From assembly GCF_017744015.1 (NCBI RefSeq), contig NZ_JAGHRA010000005.1:1-64000 (forward strand): a stretch of DNA of 64,000 nt, written 5' to 3'. The position numbers were made by a program, and so were the translations under genes. The notes beneath the pieces were generated by a model. It saw nothing but the letters and a program-made list of their open reading frames with translations. It searched no databases and was not told the origin of the DNA. Every line of letters starts with the position of its first letter. Positions within the stretch are counted from its first letter, which is position 1. The stretch is from Paracoccus sp. R12_2. Lineage in GTDB: Bacteria; Pseudomonadota; Alphaproteobacteria; Rhodobacterales; Rhodobacteraceae. Below are positions 59,294 to 64,000 of the stretch, one piece after another.

Positions 59294-59420
59294 GCGTTCT
59301 CAGGGCGGGGTGCAATTCCCCACCGGCGGTGAAAGCCCGCGAGCGCCTTCGAAGGAAGGGTCAGCAGATCCGGTGAAACTCCGGAGCCGACGGTATAGTC
59401 CGGATGGAAGAGAACCGAGG
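59294..59420 (+). ncRNA. FMN riboswitch (RFN element)
   Basis: The six-helix consensus is present in order: TTCTCAGGGCGGGGTG, then AATTCCCCACCGGCGGT, AAAGCCCGCGAGCG, GGGTCAGCAGATCCGGT, CTCCGGAGCCGACGGTATAG and TCCGGATGGAAGAGAA. It binds FMN and lowers expression of the gene behind it. About 70 bases follow before the ribH start, enough for a switch helix. The promoter should lie in the preceding stretch from about 59180 to 59290, which also holds the ccr upstream side. Confidence 0.97.
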
Positions 59421-59491
59421 CCGCCCCGATCCCGCGGGTCGGTCAAGGCTCGTGCTCTGGGACCTGACGCTGTTTAACGGAAGGTTCCGAA

Positions 59492-59971
59492 ATGATGACC
59501 AAGACCACCAACCCCTGCATCGCCTTCGTCAAGGCGCGTTGGCACGCCGATATCGTCGATCGCGCGCATGAGGGCTTTACCGCAGAGATCGCGCGACTGA
59601 TGCCGCGGGCCCGGATCGACGCCTTCGACGTGCCGGGCGCGTTCGAGATGCCGTTGCTGGCCAAGAAGCTTGCGCAGACCGGAAAATACGATGCCGTCGT
59701 CGCCGCAGCCTTCGTCGTCGATGGCGGCATCTATCGGCATGACTTCGTCGCAGGTGCGGTTGTCACCGGATTGATGAATGTCGGGCTGGAGACGGGTGTT
59801 CCCTGCTTCTCGGTGTCTTTGACCCCGCATAACTATCAGGAGGTCGAGGCCTTGACTGGCTTCTATCGCGAGCATTTCGTCAAGAAGGGTGCCGAGGCCG
59901 CCGAGGCGGTTCGGCAGATCCTGGAACTGGACGCGCAGCTTGCAGCGGCGGACCGGTCGGCCGTCGCCTGA
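59492..59971 (+). CDS. ribH: 6,7-dimethyl-8-ribityllumazine synthase, type II
   Basis: The 159-residue protein resembles RibH2 (decameric type): IAFVKARWHADIVDRAHEGF, VPGAFEMPLLAKKLAQTGKY, VVDGGIYRHDFVAGAVVTGL and FSVSLTPHNYQE. It forms the riboflavin precursor from a pyrimidine and a 3,4-dihydroxybutanone phosphate. It is the only gene behind the FMN riboswitch; no other rib gene is adjacent, so this copy is controlled on its own. Confidence 0.93.
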   Translation: MMTKTTNPCIAFVKARWHADIVDRAHEGFTAEIARLMPRARIDAFDVPGAFEMPLLAKKLAQTGKYDAVVAAAFVVDGGIYRHDFVAGAVVTGLMNVGLETGVPCFSVSLTPHNYQEVEALTGFYREHFVKKGAEAAEAVRQILELDAQLAAADRSAVA

Positions 59972-60095
59972 GCTTCAAACGACATGAAGGATGAGGGGGC
60001 GGGACGGGCAGGATGCCCGTCCCGGTCGCTGCCGCTGGGCCGGACGCGCGCTGCGCGCGCGGTCATGCCGAAGACCAGGACGGTTCTCAGTCCGA

Positions 60096-60956
60096 CTAGG
60101 CGGCGTGATCGGTCGGCGCCACGGCGATCCTTATGCCTTCACTGCGAAGCCTGTCGATCAGCAGGGGCGGTGTCAGGTCGTCGACGATCACCATGTCGAA
60201 ATCGTCCAGCGGACCCATCGCGTGCAGCGCCCGGCGTTCGAATTTCGTGTGGTCGGCCAGAAGGATGCGCGTTCTGGCGCTGCCCCACATGGCGCGCTTG
60301 GTTTCGACCATCTCGGGCGACTGGTGGAACACGATCCCGTCGGTGATCGCCGACAGCGAGATGAAGGCCGTGTCCGCGCGCAGGTTGCGGATTTCCTGAG
60401 TGGTGACATGACCCATGAAGGCATTGCACCAGTGATGGAACTGCCCGCCCAGACCCAGAAGGGTCAGATCGCGGATGCCCTTGAGGGCGTTCATCATCAG
60501 AAGCGAATTGGTGATGACCGTCAGCGGCACCTTGGTCCCCAGGTGCGGAACCATGCGCGAGACGGTGGTCGAATCGTCCAGAAACACCGCCTGTCCGGGT
60601 TCGATCTGTTGAACCGCAAGCGCGGCAATGGCGGATTTCTCGGCGCCCTGGCGTGACTCGCGATAGGCGTCGCTTGATTCGATCAGGCTGGTCGGCGCCG
60701 CCGAGACGACGCCGCGCGTCTTGCGCAGCAGGCCCCGTGCGGCCAGTTCGTCCAGATCGCGATGGGCGGTCATCAGGCTGATGCCGAAACGATCGACCAG
60801 ATCCTCTATCCGCATCGTGCCTTCGGCGATCACCGTTTCCGCGATCAGCTGGCGGCGCGCGATCTGGCGTGCCTGCCGGCTGTCCGAAGGCAGGTCGTCG
60901 ACCACCAGGCGTTCGATCTGGTCGGTGGACGGGGAGGGGGCTTTGGCATCGTTCAT
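60096..60956 (-). CDS. DeoR/GlpR-family regulator of the ABC transporter
   Basis: The 286-residue protein has an N-terminal DeoR helix-turn-helix (MRIEDLVDRFGISLMTAHRD, then LDELAARGLLRKTRGV) and a phosphosugar-binding C domain (VFLDDSTTVSRMV, LLGLGGQFHHWCNAFMGHVT, ADTAFISLSAITDG, RILLADHTKFERRALHAM). It likely represses the sugar transport genes upstream and is released by a phosphorylated sugar. The start at 60956 is chosen over an in-frame Met 13 codons earlier. Confidence 0.9.
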   Translation of the reverse strand: MNDAKAPSPSTDQIERLVVDDLPSDSRQARQIARRQLIAETVIAEGTMRIEDLVDRFGISLMTAHRDLDELAARGLLRKTRGVVSAAPTSLIESSDAYRESRQGAEKSAIAALAVQQIEPGQAVFLDDSTTVSRMVPHLGTKVPLTVITNSLLMMNALKGIRDLTLLGLGGQFHHWCNAFMGHVTTQEIRNLRADTAFISLSAITDGIVFHQSPEMVETKRAMWGSARTRILLADHTKFERRALHAMGPLDDFDMVIVDDLTPPLLIDRLRSEGIRIAVAPTDHAA

Positions 60957-61027
60957 GGCGTATCCTTTGACCATCGCAATAACGGCGGATGCCACGAAAG
61001 GCGAGATCCGGCGTCACCGGATGGTGA

Positions 61028-61052
61028 GGGGGCGCGGATAACCCGCGCCCCC
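61028..61052 (-). terminator. hairpin after the ABC substrate-binding protein gene
   Basis: A perfect 10-base-pair stem (GGGGGCGCGG with CCGCGCCCCC) closes a 5-base loop, directly after the SBP stop codon. It likely ends or attenuates the transport message ahead of the deoR-type gene. Confidence 0.7.
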
Positions 61053-61058
61053 GTCAGG

Positions 61059-62006
61059 TCACTGGTCCAGCACGAAGGGTGCGCTGTACTTGTCGGCGTT
61101 GTCAGCCGTGATCAGCATGCAGTCGAAAAGCTGCTTTTCGCTGGCCGCGCCGGTCTCGCCGTTCTTGATGAAGTTGTCGGCCTGACGGACCGCCTCTTCC
61201 GAGAAGACGGCGACCGGCTGCAGGACCGTGTACTGCATCTCGCCGGCCTTCACCGCATCCACCGCGTCGGGCGAGCCGTCGAACCCGCCGACCTTGACCT
61301 GGTCCAGCTTGCCGGCCTCTTTCAGCGCGGCGATCGCGCCCAGGGCCATTTCGTCGTTGCCCGAGATGACGCCGATGATATCCGGGTTCGCCTGCAGCAG
61401 CGACTGGGACTTCTGGTAGCCCTGCGTGCGGTCCCAGTTGCCGACCTCCTGACCGGCCTTCTCAAGGTCGGGGTACTGGGTCAGAACCGTCTCGAAGCCG
61501 TTCGAACGGGTCTGTGCGTTGTTGTCGGCGGGGTTGCCGAACAGCTCGACATATTTGCCGCTGTCGCCGACGGCCTCGACCCATGCCTGTGCGCCAAGTG
61601 CTGCGCCCTGCGCGTTGTTGGACACAAGCTGCGCCTTGGCCAGACCTTCCTGGTTGATCTCGGCGTTGACCAGAAAGACCGGGATGCCCGCATCGACGGC
61701 TTTCTTGACCGCGCCGACCGAACCGTCCGCATTGGCGGGATCAAGGATGATCGCCTTGGACTGGTTGGTGATCGCGGTGTCGATCAGCGTGCTTTCGGTG
61801 TTCGTGTCGCCCTTGTGGGCGGCGACATTGGCGTCATAGCCCAGTTCTTCGGCCGTGGCCTTTGCGACCTCGCCCTCGGTGAACCAGTAGGGGTTCGCCG
61901 GGTCGTTCACGATGATCGAGATCAGCCCCTCGGCCTGTGCGGCCCCGGCCATCAGCGGCGCGGCGGCGACAGCGGCCAGAAGCAGGCGGCGCGTCATCTT
62001 CATCAT
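61059..62006 (-). CDS. sugar ABC transporter substrate-binding protein
   Basis: The 315-residue protein has a signal peptide (MTRRLLLAAVAAAPLMAGAA, cleavage after AQA) and the ribose-type periplasmic fold: LISIIVNDPANPYWFTEGEV, AIILDPANADGSVGAVKKAV, VFLVNAEINQEG, VISGNDEMALGAIAALKEAG and VGGFDGSPDAVDAVKAG. Asn and Asp ligands typical of sugar binding are present. The sugar or polyol is not evident. It is downstream of the permease, with a hairpin between. Confidence 0.92.
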   Translation of the reverse strand: MMKMTRRLLLAAVAAAPLMAGAAQAEGLISIIVNDPANPYWFTEGEVAKATAEELGYDANVAAHKGDTNTESTLIDTAITNQSKAIILDPANADGSVGAVKKAVDAGIPVFLVNAEINQEGLAKAQLVSNNAQGAALGAQAWVEAVGDSGKYVELFGNPADNNAQTRSNGFETVLTQYPDLEKAGQEVGNWDRTQGYQKSQSLLQANPDIIGVISGNDEMALGAIAALKEAGKLDQVKVGGFDGSPDAVDAVKAGEMQYTVLQPVAVFSEEAVRQADNFIKNGETGAASEKQLFDCMLITADNADKYSAPFVLDQ

Positions 62007-62066
62007 TTGTCTTCTCTCCCTTGGTTGATGGACCTGCCCTGCGGGACTGTTCCGTGGGCAGTCTTT

Positions 62067-62098
62067 CCGCCCGGCGCGCTTTTGATTTCGCCGGGCGG
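62067..62098 (-). terminator. stable hairpin between permease and binding-protein genes
   Basis: A perfect 10-base-pair stem (CCGCCCGGCG with CGCCGGGCGG) with a 12-base loop fills the gap. Such stems between ABC genes often stabilise the upstream or downstream mRNA half, here perhaps to change the SBP-to-permease ratio. Confidence 0.65.
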
Positions 62099-62116
62099 GG
62101 AAGCCTGGATGCGGGG

Positions 62117-63160
62117 TCAGCGTTTGCGACCGCCGCCGTATTGAAGCGAGTTCAGCAGCACGGCCAGAACGATCACGGCGCCGGTGAAGACCGTTTGCCA
62201 GTAGGACGACACGCCGATGATCACCAGGCCGTCCGACAGGAAGCCGATCACGAAGGCACCCAGCATGGTCCCGCGCATCGTGCCGCGCCCGCCGGTCAGT
62301 GCGGCGCCGCCGATCACGACCGCCGCGATCGCCGTCAGTTCATAGGTCACGCCCGCGGTCGGACCGGCCGACGTCAGTTGCGAGGCAAGCACAAGACCCG
62401 CGATCGCCGACAGCATGCCCGACAATGTATAGACGGTGATCTTCACGCGGCGGGTCGGAACACCCGACAACTCGGCCGCACGCTCGTTCCCGCCCGAGGC
62501 ATATAGCCAGCGCCCGAAGGCCGAACGCGACAGCATCAGCCCGCCCAGAATGGCCAGCACCGCCAGGACGATCACCGAAATCGGCACACCGGCAATCCGG
62601 TTGAAGCCCAGCCAGTCGAAGCCGGTATTGCCCAGTTCCGGGCGCCCGGACAGGTTGTTGTAGGTCAGGCCGTTGGTCATCAGCAGCGCGACACCGCGCG
62701 CCACATACATGACGCCAAGCGTGGCGACAAAGGCCGGCACCTTGAAGATCGACACCAGCACGCCATTGACCGCGCCGACCAGCGCGCCCAGCACGCAGGT
62801 CAGGATCACCACGGCCCATACCGGCGGATACAGGATCACCCCCGCCGCATCGATCTGAAGGCCCTGCATCATGGCGCCTGCGCTGACCCCGGCCAGCGCC
62901 AGGATCGACCCAACGGACAGGTCGATCCCGCCGTTCAGGATCACCAGCAGCATGCCGATGGCAAGGATGCCGTAGATGGCGACGTGGCTGGACATGATCA
63001 GCAGGTTGCTGATCGTCAGGTAATTCGGCGACAGGATGGAAAAGACCACGATGATCGCGATCAGGGCAAAGAAGGCGCGGCCTTCCAGCAGCAGCCGACC
63101 GATGCTGAAATCGGATTTCTTCTTGTCGGCGGCAGAGGCGGTGGTCGTAGCGGCAGACAT
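62117..63160 (-). CDS. ribose-type ABC transporter permease
   Basis: The 347-residue membrane protein shows the RbsC family pattern: ILSPNYLTISNLLIMSSHVA, ILNGGIDLSVGSILALAGVS, FKVPAFVATLGVMYVARGVA and ELTAIAAVVIGGAALTGGRG, with about eight to ten membrane segments. It starts MSAATTTASAADKKKSDFSI at 63160, chosen over a longer frame. It lies 26 bases after the ATPase gene stop. Confidence 0.93.
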   Translation of the reverse strand: MSAATTTASAADKKKSDFSIGRLLLEGRAFFALIAIIVVFSILSPNYLTISNLLIMSSHVAIYGILAIGMLLVILNGGIDLSVGSILALAGVSAGAMMQGLQIDAAGVILYPPVWAVVILTCVLGALVGAVNGVLVSIFKVPAFVATLGVMYVARGVALLMTNGLTYNNLSGRPELGNTGFDWLGFNRIAGVPISVIVLAVLAILGGLMLSRSAFGRWLYASGGNERAAELSGVPTRRVKITVYTLSGMLSAIAGLVLASQLTSAGPTAGVTYELTAIAAVVIGGAALTGGRGTMRGTMLGAFVIGFLSDGLVIIGVSSYWQTVFTGAVIVLAVLLNSLQYGGGRKR

Positions 63161-63186
63161 GGATTGCTTCCTCTCTCTCACGCCCG

Positions 63187-64000
63187 TCAGGCGGCCACGG
63201 ACTCGCCCGAGGCGGCCATGATCTTTTCCTTGGAGACGGTGGAATCGAATTCGGCCGAGATCCGGCCCTTGTGCATGACGATGATACGATGCGCGATCGA
63301 CAGGCATTCGCTGACTTCGGATGTCGAATAGATCACGGCAAGGCCCTGCCTGGCTTCTTCGGACAGCAGGCGGAACACTTCGGCCTTGGCGCCGATGTCG
63401 ATGCCGCGCGAGGGTTCGTCCAGCATGATGACACGCGGCTTCGTGGCCAGCATCTTGCCGATGACGACCTTTTGCTGGTTGCCGCCCGACAGCGACCCGA
63501 TGGCGGCCGCAGGACCGGATGTCTTGACTGTCACTTCACGGATGCTGGCGTCGATCAGGCTTTGTTCGGCCTTGCGCTGGGTAAAGAGCCCCTTCGTGAA
63601 ACTGGCGATCGAGGCCAGCGACAGGTTCTGTCCCACGCTCATGGTTTGCACCAGGCCGTCGCGCTGACGGTCCTCGGGGACCAGCGCAAGACCGCGCGCG
63701 ATGCGTTCGGCGATGGACAGATGCGAGATTTCCTTGCCCTCGAGGACGATTTCGCCGGAACTGGCGCGCAGCCGTCCCGCGCAGGTTTCCAGAAGTTCGG
63801 TGCGTCCCGCGCCCATGAGCCCGTAGATGCAGACGATCTCGCCCGCGCGGACATCCAGCGACAGCCCGTCGACCAGATTGAACCCGCCTGCCGGGTCCGG
63901 CAGGGTCAGATTTCGGATCGACAGGGCGGGCTGGCCCATGTCCGTATCGGGCGGGCTGCCAAGGTCGTAATTGTCGCCAACCATGTTCCGCACGATCCAT
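63187..64000 (-). CDS. ribose-type ABC transporter ATPase, C-terminal half (runs off the window)
   Basis: Only the second nucleotide-binding domain is visible. The frame enters as WIVRNMVGDNYDLGSPPD, the usual hinge of two-domain RbsA-like ATPases. GLMGAGRTELLETCAGRL (Walker A variant), IGSLSGGNQQKVVIGKM (signature) and PRVIMLDEPSRGIDIGAKAE (Walker B) follow. The second Walker A of this family is often degenerate in this way. The N-terminal domain and the start lie beyond 64,000. It is the first visible gene of the transport operon. Confidence 0.92.
   Translation of the reverse strand, partial: WIVRNMVGDNYDLGSPPDTDMGQPALSIRNLTLPDPAGGFNLVDGLSLDVRAGEIVCIYGLMGAGRTELLETCAGRLRASSGEIVLEGKEISHLSIAERIARGLALVPEDRQRDGLVQTMSVGQNLSLASIASFTKGLFTQRKAEQSLIDASIREVTVKTSGPAAAIGSLSGGNQQKVVIGKMLATKPRVIMLDEPSRGIDIGAKAEVFRLLSEEARQGLAVIYSTSEVSECLSIAHRIIVMHKGRISAEFDSTVSKEKIMAASGESVAA

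Noticed and set aside
1..64000. CRISPR array
   Set aside because: No regularly spaced direct repeats with unique spacers were seen; the tandem 12-mer at 7.5 kb has only two copies and a 2-base gap.

Overview
The window is high-GC alphaproteobacterial DNA. Crotonyl-CoA carboxylase/reductase, a type II lumazine synthase behind an FMN riboswitch, TRAP transporters and a sigma-F/NrsF pair with a bufferin operon suggest the Rhodobacterales, probably a Paracoccus-like member. This is inferred from gene content only; no search was run.

Layout. Bases 1-127 are the end of an IS3-family element that cuts an hscC-type Hsp70 gene, leaving only its N-terminal part. From 1.3 to 25.6 kb the DNA is ordinary chromosome: a DMT exporter, a lytic transglycosylase, dapA, a bufferin operon (bufA, bufB, bufC, doxX) divergent from sigF-nrsF, an HNH endonuclease, a VOC protein, an esterase, an AlkA-like glycosylase, a GntR regulator, a HAD nucleotidase, a UbiH-like hydroxylase, a guanidine-II riboswitch in front of sugE, ilvD, a glutaredoxin-MauE fusion, moaE-moaD-pgsA, uvrC, sppA with an antiporter, a LacI regulator, and tRNA-Arg(CCU).

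Bases 25,659-46,261 form a 20.6-kb integrative mobilizable element. It lies between 52-bp direct repeats made of the 3' part of the tRNA gene. It carries a RepC-like initiator with a probable antisense RNA in its leader, a likely oriT, and a ColE1-type mobilization set in which mbeB- and mbeD-like genes lie inside the relaxase gene. Its cargo is two metallophosphoesterase genes with a small basic protein, a secreted protein, and a five-gene defence-like operon on the minus strand: SNF2 helicase with PLD-like N terminus, DUF4391 protein, type III Mod methyltransferase, AlbA_2/ATPase, and type III Res. An Xre regulator and a two-helix membrane protein precede that operon. Two small DNA-binding proteins and a tyrosine recombinase close the element, and the integrase stop codon falls inside attR.

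From 46.3 to 64 kb the chromosome resumes: an amidase with a TRAP transporter, a PQQ-dependent dehydrogenase with a diheme cytochrome c, apt with a flavin reductase, a GNAT protein, an EcsC protein, a RecD-like helicase, ccr, ribH behind an FMN riboswitch, and a ribose-type ABC transporter with a DeoR regulator that runs off the window end.

The strongest leads are the defence-like operon on the element and the bufferin/sigma-F locus. At the latter, two divergent promoters share the same GTAACG-16-CGWA architecture, so the sigma factor probably controls both itself and the metallophore operon. The element's replication and transfer region (antisense RNA, oriT, nested mob genes) is also unusually legible.
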